Shown here one piece after another: positions 29,412 through 35,714 of a stretch of DNA of 39,937 nt (its first letter is position 1; each line of letters starts with the position of its first letter). Both the position numbers and the translations under genes were made by a program. Under the pieces are notes generated by a model. The model was not told where the DNA came from and made no database searches. It saw nothing but the letters and a program-made list of their open reading frames with translations. Source of the DNA: a virus; the IMG/VR virus record IMGVR_UViG_3300045243_000051, positions 1 through 39,937 of that record; one strand, 5' to 3'.

Positions 29412-30281
29412 ATGAACGCTCTCACCATTCCCACGATGCCGCTGCGCGACATGCAGACGCTCGCCGTCGCCATCGCCGAGAGCAGGCTATTTGGCATCAA
29501 AACACCGGATCAGGCCCTCGTCCTGATGGCAATCGCCCAGGCTGAGGGGCGCCATCCGGTCGAGGCAGCGCGAGACTATGACATCATAAACAATCGCCCC
29601 GCTAAGAAGGCCGAGGCGATGCTGCGCGATTTCATCCAGGCGGGTGGCACGGTGAAGTGGCATAGCCTGACTGACCAACTAGCCGATGCCACGTTCTGCC
29701 ATCCGCAAACCGGCGAGGTGCGGATTGACTGGGACATGAAGCGAGCAGAGGCGGCGTTCGGGAAGAAGGATATGTACGCCAAATTCCCGCGCCAGATGCT
29801 GCGCTCGCGCGTTGTCTCAGAAGGTGTCCGCACGCTCTGGCCGCTGGCGACCAGCGGCATGTACGAACCTGGCGAGGCTGCCGATATCCCCGCCAAGGAT
29901 GAGCACAACGGCCCGACGATCGAGCCGGACACCCGCGACGTACTCAACGCCGAAGTGCCGCTGAAAGCCGCCGCTGCCGCCACGCCCCGCGCCCCCGTCG
30001 TGCGTGGGCCTGCAGAGGCGCCTGTCGAGCGCACGGACGAGCAGTGGCAGAAATGGCTGGACAAGCTGCGCGGTGCCCTGGGCGTGCTGTATCGCCGCGA
30101 TGAGGTGGTTGAGATCGCTGGCCGCAAGTCCATTGCCGACGCTACTGCAGACGGGCCGCCATGGGTGCGCAGGGAAATCGCGTCCATGCTCGCGGAAGCC
30201 TATGCGCGCTTCCCCGAGGACGAGCCACCGTCCGACGACGGCACCGAGGCGCACGAGCCGGCGACGGAGGACGTGACGTGA
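29412..30281 (+). CDS. RecT-like single-strand annealing protein
   Basis: A 289-residue protein. The first ~150 residues match phage RecT-type annealing proteins: ALVLMAIAQAEGRHPVEAAR, DYDIINNRPAKKAEAMLRDF, the GGTVKWHS and FCHPQTGEVRIDWDMKRA segments, and KFPRQMLRSRVVSEGVRTLW. A linker and a helical C-terminal part (DEQWQKWLDKLRGALGVLYR) follow. It anneals complementary strands during recombination-dependent replication; the exonuclease partner is not evident, though the VRR-NUC protein is a candidate. Confidence 0.85.
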   Translation: MNALTIPTMPLRDMQTLAVAIAESRLFGIKTPDQALVLMAIAQAEGRHPVEAARDYDIINNRPAKKAEAMLRDFIQAGGTVKWHSLTDQLADATFCHPQTGEVRIDWDMKRAEAAFGKKDMYAKFPRQMLRSRVVSEGVRTLWPLATSGMYEPGEAADIPAKDEHNGPTIEPDTRDVLNAEVPLKAAAAATPRAPVVRGPAEAPVERTDEQWQKWLDKLRGALGVLYRRDEVVEIAGRKSIADATADGPPWVRREIASMLAEAYARFPEDEPPSDDGTEAHEPATEDVT

Positions 30282-30457
30282 AAGCATCAATCATTGTCGC
30301 CAGCACCTTAACCGCCATTCTGGTGCTACCTCAGTTGGTGTTCGGCACACTCACAGGGGCGGAGGCTATCGTCGCGACGATTCACTCGTTCTGTGCCGCC
30401 TTTCTGGTGATGATCTTTGCACCACAACTCGCGCAATTCGTGCCTCATACAGATTGA
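30278..30457 (+). CDS. Small two-helix membrane protein (59 aa)
   Basis: A GTG start overlaps the previous stop (GTGA at 30278). Two hydrophobic stretches (ASTLTAILVLPQLVFG and IHSFCAAFLVMIFAPQL) suggest a hairpin in the inner membrane. Its end (ACA GAT TGA TAAAG) lies in a 15-base repeat that recurs at the end of the methylase gene. Function unknown. Confidence 0.6.
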   Translation: MKASIIVASTLTAILVLPQLVFGTLTGAEAIVATIHSFCAAFLVMIFAPQLAQFVPHTD

Positions 30458-30462
30458 TAAAG
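30448..30462. repeat. 15-bp direct repeat TACAGATTGATAAAG, copy 1
   Basis: An identical sequence lies at 31395-31409. The two copies sit at the 3' ends of the membrane-protein gene and the methylase gene and enclose the methylase with its upstream region. This is the pattern left if a cassette was inserted with duplication of the junction. Confidence 0.7.
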
Positions 30463-30549
30463 TGTGCGTAAACGCTGGTATGCAGAAGTCGGCGACATTG
30501 CAAAACGACCCGAAAAGCCTCTGGCGCAGCGGGTTCGTGCTTAGTTCAG

Positions 30550-30575
30550 GGCCAGAATGTCAGGCCAGAATGTCA
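30550..30575. repeat. Tandem 13-bp repeat GGCCAGAATGTCA x2
   Basis: Two perfect adjacent copies, in the 185-base gap before the methylase gene. Apart from this and the nearby repeat copies I see no gene in the gap. It may be a binding site controlling the methylase, possibly methylase-sensitive. Confidence 0.6.
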
Positions 30576-30582
30576 CCATCTG

Positions 30583-30602
30583 CTGCTTACCGCGCCTTTG
30601 TA
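30583..30602. repeat. 20-bp repeat CTGCTTACC(G/A)CGCCTTTGTA, copy 1
   Basis: A second copy with one mismatch lies at 32278-32297, 1.7 kb away in the same orientation. Between them lie the methylase and four small genes. It may be a recombination scar, or a duplicated regulatory site. Confidence 0.6.
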
Positions 30603-30642
30603 TGACCTGCCACATTCGCCGCCGCAATGGTATAACTCACTG

Positions 30643-31404
30643 ATGCGAACGGAGATTATCGGAGGGGCGACGCTCTACTTAGCGGACTGGAGAGAGGTCC
30701 TGCCGACCATGCACGGGTTGTCTGCCATCGTGACAGATCCGCCATTCTTCACCCCGGCGGCTCACTACCAGTCCCGCATCTCCTGGGGCAGATCGTGGGC
30801 AGACCTTTCCGTGCTTGGAGAGTATTTTTTCCAGTTGGCGGAAATGGCTAAAAAGGCTCTCGCCGACGATGGTCACCTGCTCACTTTTTGCCACGATGAA
30901 AGCTATCCGGTGTTTTATCCGGGCGCATACAGGCTGTGGGATTTCACAAGCGCCCTTGTCTGGGACAAGACGCGGGTCGGCTTAGGGAAGATATTCAGGC
31001 ATCAGTACGAACTGATTCTATGGGCATCCAACGCGGGCGCCTATGCGGCGACGGACGGCGTTCTTCATTGCGACATTTTAAAACATTCCCCGACCCTCTC
31101 AGCAGAGAGGGACCACCCGGTGCAAAAGCCGGTATCTCTCATGCGCGAGTTGATTACGGTATGCACGAGGATTGATAGCACCGTGGCCGATCTGTTTATG
31201 GGCAGCGGCACGACAGGAGAGGCGGCGGTTAGCCTTCGCCGCAAGTTTTTAGGGGTAGAGTTTGAACCAAAGTACTTTGACATCGCCTGCCGACGTATCG
31301 AGCAAGCACAGCGACAAGGCGACCTCCTGAACTATATTCCGCCAGCGCAAGACCCGGCAGACCACCGGATGGCGGACTTGTTCGCCGAGCCGATTACAGA
31401 TTGA
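30643..31404 (+). CDS. DNA adenine/cytosine-N4 methyltransferase, beta class
   Basis: A 253-residue protein. The catalytic DPPF motif is at residues 32-35 (IVTDPPFF) and the S-adenosylmethionine-binding motif DLFMGSGTTGE lies near residue 183. The DPPF-first order defines the beta class, to which CcrM belongs. Further conserved parts are HPVQKPVSLMRELI and LGVEFEPKYFDIACRRI. No restriction enzyme is encoded beside it, so it is an orphan that may protect phage DNA or mimic host methylation. The ATG at 30643 is preferred; a TTG start 15 codons upstream is possible. Confidence 0.88.
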   Translation: MRTEIIGGATLYLADWREVLPTMHGLSAIVTDPPFFTPAAHYQSRISWGRSWADLSVLGEYFFQLAEMAKKALADDGHLLTFCHDESYPVFYPGAYRLWDFTSALVWDKTRVGLGKIFRHQYELILWASNAGAYAATDGVLHCDILKHSPTLSAERDHPVQKPVSLMRELITVCTRIDSTVADLFMGSGTTGEAAVSLRRKFLGVEFEPKYFDIACRRIEQAQRQGDLLNYIPPAQDPADHRMADLFAEPITD

Positions 31405-31409
31405 TAAAG
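31395..31409. repeat. 15-bp direct repeat TACAGATTGATAAAG, copy 2
   Basis: Identical to 30448-30462. It includes the last codons and stop of the methylase gene, as the first copy includes those of the membrane-protein gene, so both proteins end in Thr-Asp. Confidence 0.7.
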
Positions 31410-31417
31410 AAGGAACG

Positions 31418-31618
31418 ATGCCAATGGCAACCGAATGGCAGAAGCTGATCCTCCGCTTTGCGGACGGCCGACAACCGTGCAACTGCGGCAATGCCTACTA
31501 CAACGCCGAGGGCCGGTGCGCGTATGGGTGCAGCGCCAACGCGATCGAGGCGCGCGAAGAGATTGCGCGACGAATAGAGGCCGAGGCGCAAAAAACACGG
31601 CGCGTCAACAGTAGGTAA
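31418..31618 (+). CDS. Small cysteine-containing protein (66 aa)
   Basis: Starts MPMATEWQKLILRFADGRQP. A cluster of three cysteines within CNCGNAYYNAEGRCAYGC (four in all) could bind zinc. A basic helical tail follows (REEIARRIEAEAQKTRRVNS). AAGGA precedes it; the second Met (31424) has the better spacing. Function unknown. Confidence 0.6.
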   Translation: MPMATEWQKLILRFADGRQPCNCGNAYYNAEGRCAYGCSANAIEAREEIARRIEAEAQKTRRVNSR

Positions 31619-31689
31619 GACGTTGAGAACGCTCAATACACAGTTGGGTAACGAACGGATTAGCAAACCCTCGTTTTCAGGAGTGGCCG

Positions 31690-31857
31690 ATGGCAACCCG
31701 CTATAACGTCGTGGTTGAACGCGAGGAATACGACGAGGCCACCGGCAAGGTGACCGGGCGTGCCGAATACCGCATCGACGCCTATGGCCTTCTGCAAGAG
31801 GCATGGGACACCACGCAGAAACAGGTCGAAAAGTTCGGCTGGTTCGATGACAGATGA
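31690..31857 (+). CDS. Small early protein (55 aa)
   Basis: Starts MATRYNVVVEREEYDEATGK. A compact, acidic protein (YRIDAYGLLQEAWDTTQKQV) with a beta-hairpin-like first half and a helical second half. It has no known family and lies 71 bases after the preceding gene, a gap in which I see nothing else. Confidence 0.55.
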   Translation: MATRYNVVVEREEYDEATGKVTGRAEYRIDAYGLLQEAWDTTQKQVEKFGWFDDR

Positions 31858-31894
31858 GCTACCCCGATAATCGCGGTTGTGAGAGGTAAGTCCG

Positions 31895-32119
31895 ATGGCT
31901 GACTGGCCCAAGCCGACATGGGAGCCGCTATGGTGCTCGTGCAAGGCGTGCGGCCATTGGTGGGACGACTGGCAGCCCTGCATGGTGCCGGTCGCCACCT
32001 GGGTCGCGCACGTCAAGACGCTGCATTGCCCGGCGTGTGGCGCCAACCGCGGCAGGGTTATGCTGCGCACCAAGCCGCTGGATCAGAGGCCAGAGTCTAC
32101 CATCGACAAGCACAGTTAG
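31895..32119 (+). CDS. Zinc-ribbon protein (74 aa)
   Basis: Starts MADWPKPTWEPLWCSCKACG. Cysteines occur as CSCKAC near residue 14 and CPAC near residue 45, with nearby His and Trp residues (HWWDDW), a pattern fit for a zinc ribbon. It has GAGG upstream. Small zinc-ribbon proteins of this kind are common in early regions of phages of Alphaproteobacteria. Role unknown. Confidence 0.65.
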   Translation: MADWPKPTWEPLWCSCKACGHWWDDWQPCMVPVATWVAHVKTLHCPACGANRGRVMLRTKPLDQRPESTIDKHS

Positions 32120-32134
32120 CGGAGGAACCTTGTG

Positions 32135-32230
32135 ATGGCGCTTGCTCTCTGCCTCGCCGCCCTCGGTGCTGGGGGCGCCCTGCTCGCCGCGCTGGTGTTG
32201 ATCCACATCACGTCCCAAAACGCACATTAG
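32135..32230 (+). CDS. Small membrane peptide (31 aa)
   Basis: An ATG preceded by GGAGG at nine to ten bases encodes MALALCLAALGAGGALLAAL followed by a short polar tail. It is a single hydrophobic segment. The strong ribosome-binding site supports it. It is the last rightward early gene before the terminator and the endonuclease leader. Confidence 0.5.
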   Translation: MALALCLAALGAGGALLAALVLIHITSQNAH

Positions 32231-32277
32231 CAGACGGAACTCTCGCTTATACGCCCCGCGCGGTAACCTCGCTCAAT

Positions 32278-32297
32278 CTGCTTACCACGCCTTTGTA
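32278..32297. repeat. 20-bp repeat CTGCTTACC(G/A)CGCCTTTGTA, copy 2
   Basis: Matches 30583-30602 with one difference. It lies after the last small gene of the rightward operon, in a non-coding stretch (32231-32453) that also holds the terminator below and a GCGCCA/TGGCGC hairpin (32377-32405). No gene is seen in that stretch. Confidence 0.6.
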
Positions 32298-32320
32298 GGA
32301 GCCGCCTTATTTACCCCGAG

Positions 32321-32350
32321 GCCAAAGAAAAGGCCCCGGCTTTTGGGGGC
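32321..32350 (-). terminator. Intrinsic terminator for leftward (late) transcription
   Basis: GCCCC (32333-32337) and GGGGC (32346-32350) pair around an 8-base loop. Reading leftward the stem is followed by CTTTTCTTT, a T-rich run; reading rightward it is not. It would stop late transcripts that have passed through the 33046-34975 genes and the antisense endonuclease, before they run into the early operon. Confidence 0.55.
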
Positions 32351-32441
32351 GCCGAGGCCGAGGATGGTTCGGTAAGGCGCCACCCTAGCACGTCACTGCT
32401 GGCGCGTCAGGCAAATCGGTTGCGGCGGTCGGTCTTTCTGG

Positions 32442-32515
32442 TAAGTTACCGGCGGAGAACGGCAGCGGTTGGACGCTGCCGCCTCCTGACCAATGACCCT
32501 GCATGAGAGGATCAG
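32442..32515 (+). promoter_or_regulatory. Endonuclease leader 5: hairpin and TGACCA box
   Basis: The hairpin at 32454-32486 has GGAG/CTCC at the base, a small internal loop and an 8-bp CGGCAGCG/CGCTGCCG tip with a 6-nt loop. TGACCA follows, then GAGAGGA and the ATG at 32516, 29 bases after the stem. The -10 like hexamer of copies 1 and 3 is not evident. Downstream of the stem the DNA is nearly the same as in leader 4. Confidence 0.6.
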
Positions 32516-33052
32516 ATGGCTCTCAAGACCCTGCCAGATCGTGAGTATGTGCGCGAGTGCCTGGATTACGACCCAGCGACTGGTATCTTTCGGTGGAAAG
32601 AAAGGCCGCTGGCTCACTTCCAAGATGCACGATCACACAGAGCCGCCAACACCCGGAGGACCGGCAATATCGCTGGAACCATCCTAGGCAATGGGTATTT
32701 AGGGATCAGGATCGACGGTGAAACCTACCGCGCCCATCGTCTGGCATTTCTTCTAGTGCATGGCGAACCGGTTCCCGACGAAATAGACCATCGTAATGGA
32801 GACCGCCTAGACAATTGGATCAACAACCTGCGAGAAGCCACCAGATCTTTGAACAACGCTAATGCCAAGACGCGCAAGAATAGCACTAGCGGTATCAAAG
32901 GTGTCTTTAGATTCCCGGACGGTAGATATAGAGCAAATATTTCACATGGCGGAAAGAACCATTATCTCGGGACATTCGATACCATTGAGCAAGCCGCTGC
33001 TGCACGGAACGAAGCTGCAGAACGGATTTACGGCGACTTCGCGCGTCACTGA
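32516..33052 (+). CDS. HNH endonuclease with AP2 DNA-binding domain
   Basis: A 178-residue paralogue of the genes at 6831 and 13031, starting MALKTLPDREYVRECLDYDP. The HNH fold has YRAHRLAFLLVHG and DEIDHRNGDRLDNWINNLRE; the AP2 domain has SGIKGVFRF, YRANISHGGKNHYLGTF and AAARNEAAERIYGDFA. It lies at the boundary between the early and late regions and overlaps the end of the leftward gene at 33046 by seven bases. It is the intact copy closest to the remnant at 21150. Confidence 0.9.
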   Translation: MALKTLPDREYVRECLDYDPATGIFRWKERPLAHFQDARSHRAANTRRTGNIAGTILGNGYLGIRIDGETYRAHRLAFLLVHGEPVPDEIDHRNGDRLDNWINNLREATRSLNNANAKTRKNSTSGIKGVFRFPDGRYRANISHGGKNHYLGTFDTIEQAAAARNEAAERIYGDFARH

Positions 33053-33237
33053 CGATTATCCCTCACCAGGCAATTTTCCACGATCTTCGTCAGGATCTGA
33101 TTGCGGTATTCCGCATTGCTCTCGACCAGGTATAGCAACGTGCCTAAAAATATCACGTTGAGGGTGATAAGCAGTACCATGGCCGGTGGTAGCACGCGGA
33201 TCAGCTTGTCTGGCAGCGACGCCAGCACGCCGTTCAC
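33046..33237 (-). CDS. Small membrane protein of the late operon (63 aa)
   Basis: A GTG start at 33237 follows GAGGA at seven bases. It has one strong membrane segment (VLPPAMVLLITLNVIFLGTL) then an amphipathic helix (ESNAEYRNQILTKIVENCL). Similar small proteins are common near the tail genes of phages of Alphaproteobacteria. It is a holin or spanin-like candidate, given that no other lysis genes are recognised. Confidence 0.6.
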   Translation of the reverse strand: MNGVLASLPDKLIRVLPPAMVLLITLNVIFLGTLLYLVESNAEYRNQILTKIVENCLVRDNRQ

Positions 33238-33256
33238 GTGCGGTTCCTCAGCCACG

Positions 33257-34975
33257 TCAGTAACCCGCCGGCGAAGCCATCGCCCATTTGCGCCGACAGT
33301 AGCTGTTGCCGTCGGTGTTGGCTTGCATCTGCTGCAGCAGCCAATCGTAACACGCCTGGGCCTGCGGCACGCCGGCCCGTGCGGCCAGCGCCAGGGCGCC
33401 GAGCGCATAGGACGGATAGGTCAGGTCCACCCGCTCAGGCATCACGTCTGGATCGTTGCAATCCACAGCCTCCGGCTGGAAATGCTCGTTGAGATCCCAC
33501 GCCACGCCCCAGTGGTCGGCGTATGGCGCGTCAGACGACGCCTTGACCACGAGCGTGTACAGCGTGGGAACTGCCCGCACCCAGCCCGAGGTGCCATTGG
33601 TGCGGGACATCACATCGAGGGCTTTCCACTCCAGGATCGGCCGCCAGTCCTCGTGGCCAAGTTGCACCACATGCGCGAGCACCGAGGTCAGGTAATCCTC
33701 CATCCACACGGACACGTAGCTGTCCGCCGGTATCGGCGGTGCGACCGGCGCTCCCTTGGCATCTGACATCAGGTTCAGATTGCAGAACGGCGGCGCGTCA
33801 GATGACACGTAACGGTCCATAAACCACTGTCGCTGATCGTCCAGGCGTCTCTTGAACAAGGCGCGCGGCAGCAGCCACGACGGCACGGTGTCCGGCGTCA
33901 CAGTCGCGGCCCGCGCCAGCCCGCGCAGTGTCCAGGCGACGGCGCGAATGGCGTTGCCTAAGCTGAAATTGGCCCGCGCACCTGGTGATAGGCACACCAC
34001 GTCATAGACGGCAGCGAATTGCATTTCCTCCAGTGCATACGGATCGCCAGTCAGCAGGAACGGCAGATACGCAAGCGCCGGCTCGTGGGCTGGGTCCAGG
34101 GTTATCGGCGACGCCGGATTCTCAATCTGCGGATCGCCGCCGGTGGTGCCGTACATCGTGGCATTCGGGTATTGCGTCCAGTCCAGCGGGGCATTGGTGC
34201 GGTCGTCGCGAAAGTGCCAGGTGAGCGTGCCCGATGCCTCAAGCTGCGCCATCACCGAGGACCATGACACATCAGTCCCCTGGCATAGGAACTCAGCCTG
34301 CGCCTCGGTGAACAGGCCGATTTCGTCGCGCTCGCCAGTCGATGGGATGTATGCCGTTAGGCCGGCCAGATCCATCGGACCAGCGTATGTGCGGGCGTTG
34401 GACAGCGGGATGGCCGAGCCGAACAACGCTTCGCTGTATGCCGGCAGCGAGGTGGCGCAACTATCGGGCGGGTAGATGATCGGCCGCGGCGCGCTCTGCC
34501 AACGCCAGCGCGAATGCCAGTAGTGTTCCGGTGCCTGCACCACTGCAAGCGTGGTCTGGCCGCGAAAGATCGTGGCGGTGTAGGCTTCCATGTTGGCGGG
34601 CACCGTGTCCCACAGGCCACCAAGCTCAAACACCACCTCGTCCCGCTGCACCGCGCCACGATCGCGGCGGAAGAGCACGCGAACGCCCCCGAGGTCAGGC
34701 AGTGTGCAGAGGACGCAGCGCTGGACGAAATGCCCGCCGGCCTCGTGGTAGTCACCCAGGTCCACGCCCAACACCTCGTCGAACACATAGCTGGCGCCCA
34801 GATAGTCGATCCGTACGCACAGCGGCGCCGTGTCGTCGTCCGGTGGTGGTGTTGGTTCTGGTGGCTCTGGCGCAAGTGGCGTGAGCGTGACGGTGGCTGA
34901 AACATCCAGCGGCTCGTAGCCGGGCAAGTTGGCCGTGACAGTCAGCGTGATCTCGTTGGTGATGGGATCAGGCAC
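33257..34975 (-). CDS. Large virion-associated protein (572 aa)
   Basis: Residues about 1-50 contain a short beta domain and a Pro-rich linker (EPPEPTPPPDDD). The remainder is a large alpha-rich region with many Trp and Tyr residues (YWHSRWRWQSAPRPIIYPPD, ALAYLPFLLTGDPYALEEMQ), whose repeated helix pattern resembles alpha/alpha-toroid glycan-active proteins. Late position and size suggest a tail or ejected virion protein. I cannot identify catalytic residues. Confidence 0.6.
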   Translation of the reverse strand: MPDPITNEITLTVTANLPGYEPLDVSATVTLTPLAPEPPEPTPPPDDDTAPLCVRIDYLGASYVFDEVLGVDLGDYHEAGGHFVQRCVLCTLPDLGGVRVLFRRDRGAVQRDEVVFELGGLWDTVPANMEAYTATIFRGQTTLAVVQAPEHYWHSRWRWQSAPRPIIYPPDSCATSLPAYSEALFGSAIPLSNARTYAGPMDLAGLTAYIPSTGERDEIGLFTEAQAEFLCQGTDVSWSSVMAQLEASGTLTWHFRDDRTNAPLDWTQYPNATMYGTTGGDPQIENPASPITLDPAHEPALAYLPFLLTGDPYALEEMQFAAVYDVVCLSPGARANFSLGNAIRAVAWTLRGLARAATVTPDTVPSWLLPRALFKRRLDDQRQWFMDRYVSSDAPPFCNLNLMSDAKGAPVAPPIPADSYVSVWMEDYLTSVLAHVVQLGHEDWRPILEWKALDVMSRTNGTSGWVRAVPTLYTLVVKASSDAPYADHWGVAWDLNEHFQPEAVDCNDPDVMPERVDLTYPSYALGALALAARAGVPQAQACYDWLLQQMQANTDGNSYCRRKWAMASPAGY

Positions 34976-35010
34976 TGTGAATCTCCTTGCAATCTCACGC
35001 TGGATGTCTT

Positions 35011-35026
35011 ACATGGTCGGACATGG
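35011..35026. promoter_or_regulatory. Tandem ACATGG sites at the start of the RHH gene
   Basis: ACATGG occurs at 35011-35016 and 35021-35026, exactly ten bases apart, with the second overlapping the RHH start codon. Ribbon-helix-helix dimers often bind such one-turn tandem sites. Autoregulation is inferred. Confidence 0.35.
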
Positions 35027-35181
35027 AAGCACTCGCTCCGACAATCACCATCCGGCTACCGCCGGAGCTGCGCGTTCAGCTTGAGCATGCGGCGGCTAAG
35101 GTAGATCGGCCGCTGTCGTACATTGTGCGCAAAGCGCTTGCCGAGTGGCTACGACGCCACGGTGCGCCGCGTGACCGATGA
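35023..35181 (+). CDS. Ribbon-helix-helix (CopG/Arc-type) regulator (52 aa)
   Basis: Starts MEALAPTITIRLPPELRVQL. The short strand TITIRLPPEL followed by two helices (RVQLEHAAAKVDRPLSYIVR, KALAEWLRRHG) is the RHH fold. It is the first gene of a plus-strand island inside the leftward late region, and the next gene overlaps its end. It probably controls the island or itself; an anti-repressor role like that of immunity-region Arc-type proteins is only an analogy. Confidence 0.75.
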   Translation: MEALAPTITIRLPPELRVQLEHAAAKVDRPLSYIVRKALAEWLRRHGAPRDR

Positions 35182-35359
35182 CGAGCGACAGGCGTTAGAG
35201 GATAAATTGCTGATGGCGCAGATAGACAAAACCAACCTGGACATGGCCCGCTTGCGTCAGGAGATGTGGTGGGCGCCATGGATCGCGCTGGCCGGCATCC
35301 TAACCGGCGTTGCTGCCATGGCCGGCATCATCCTGGCCGTGGCGCATGTCATTCACTGA
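35171..35359 (+). CDS. Small membrane protein (62 aa)
   Basis: The GTG at 35171 overlaps the RHH stop. The first half is a charged helix (ERQALEDKLLMAQIDKTNLD); the second is a membrane segment (WIALAGILTGVAAMAGIILA). A cytoplasmic helix plus one membrane helix fits an accessory membrane or holin-like protein. Alternative start ATG at 35212. Confidence 0.55.
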   Translation: MTDDERQALEDKLLMAQIDKTNLDMARLRQEMWWAPWIALAGILTGVAAMAGIILAVAHVIH

Positions 35360-35407
35360 CTAAGCGAGGACGACGCCCCAGGGCTGAGGCGCCGCCCTCT
35401 AACCGCC

Positions 35408-35426
35408 ACCGAGAAGGAACCTCGAC
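35408..35426. repeat. 19-bp direct repeat ACCGAGAAGGAACCTCGAC, copy 1
   Basis: Identical to 35508-35526, 100 bases downstream. The second copy ends directly at an ATG and contains its ribosome-binding AAGGA; this copy is followed by CGCGGC and no start codon. The stretch 35360-35526 contains no convincing gene. Confidence 0.65.
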
Positions 35427-35507
35427 CGCGGCTGCACCCAGACTAGCAGCCATCCACGAACCAGCGCGACGGCCCGCCCGTCCCCCGCGCTGACGACCCT
35501 GGGCACA

Positions 35508-35526
35508 ACCGAGAAGGAACCTCGAC
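35508..35526. repeat. 19-bp direct repeat ACCGAGAAGGAACCTCGAC, copy 2
   Basis: Identical to 35408-35426. It provides the ribosome-binding site of the secreted cysteine-rich peptide gene that starts at 35527. Confidence 0.65.
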
Positions 35527-35667
35527 ATGCTTAAGCTCGCCGCCCTGATCGCCGCCGTGGTGATCGGCTCCCTCGCCGCCGTCAGCGTCGCCGACGCCGG
35601 AACCAATTGCACGACGCAGTGCTATGGCTATGGCAACGGCCGAACCTGCAACACGTACTGCTATTAA
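35527..35667 (+). CDS. Secreted cysteine-rich peptide (46 aa)
   Basis: Starts MLKLAALIAAVVIGSLAAVS. A typical signal peptide ends near VADA, followed by a mature part of about 22 residues with four cysteines as NCTTQCYGYGNG then TCNTYC. The Cys-x3-Cys pairs could form two disulfides in the periplasm. A strong ribosome-binding site lies in the 19-bp repeat. It is probably an accessory (moron) gene; role unknown. Confidence 0.65.
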   Translation: MLKLAALIAAVVIGSLAAVSVADAGTNCTTQCYGYGNGRTCNTYCY

Positions 35668-35673
35668 CCCCCA

Positions 35674-35699
35674 GGGGCGCCGGTTCGCGCTGGCGCCCC
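35674..35699. other. Perfect 8-bp hairpin between small plus-strand genes
   Basis: GGGGCGCC (35674-35681) and GGCGCCCC (35692-35699) pair around a 10-base loop, just after the peptide gene and before GGAG of the next gene. No T-run follows. It resembles the bases of leaders 2 and 3 but lacks the TNACCA box. Confidence 0.45.
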
Positions 35700-35714
35700 G
35701 CATTGGAGACTGAG

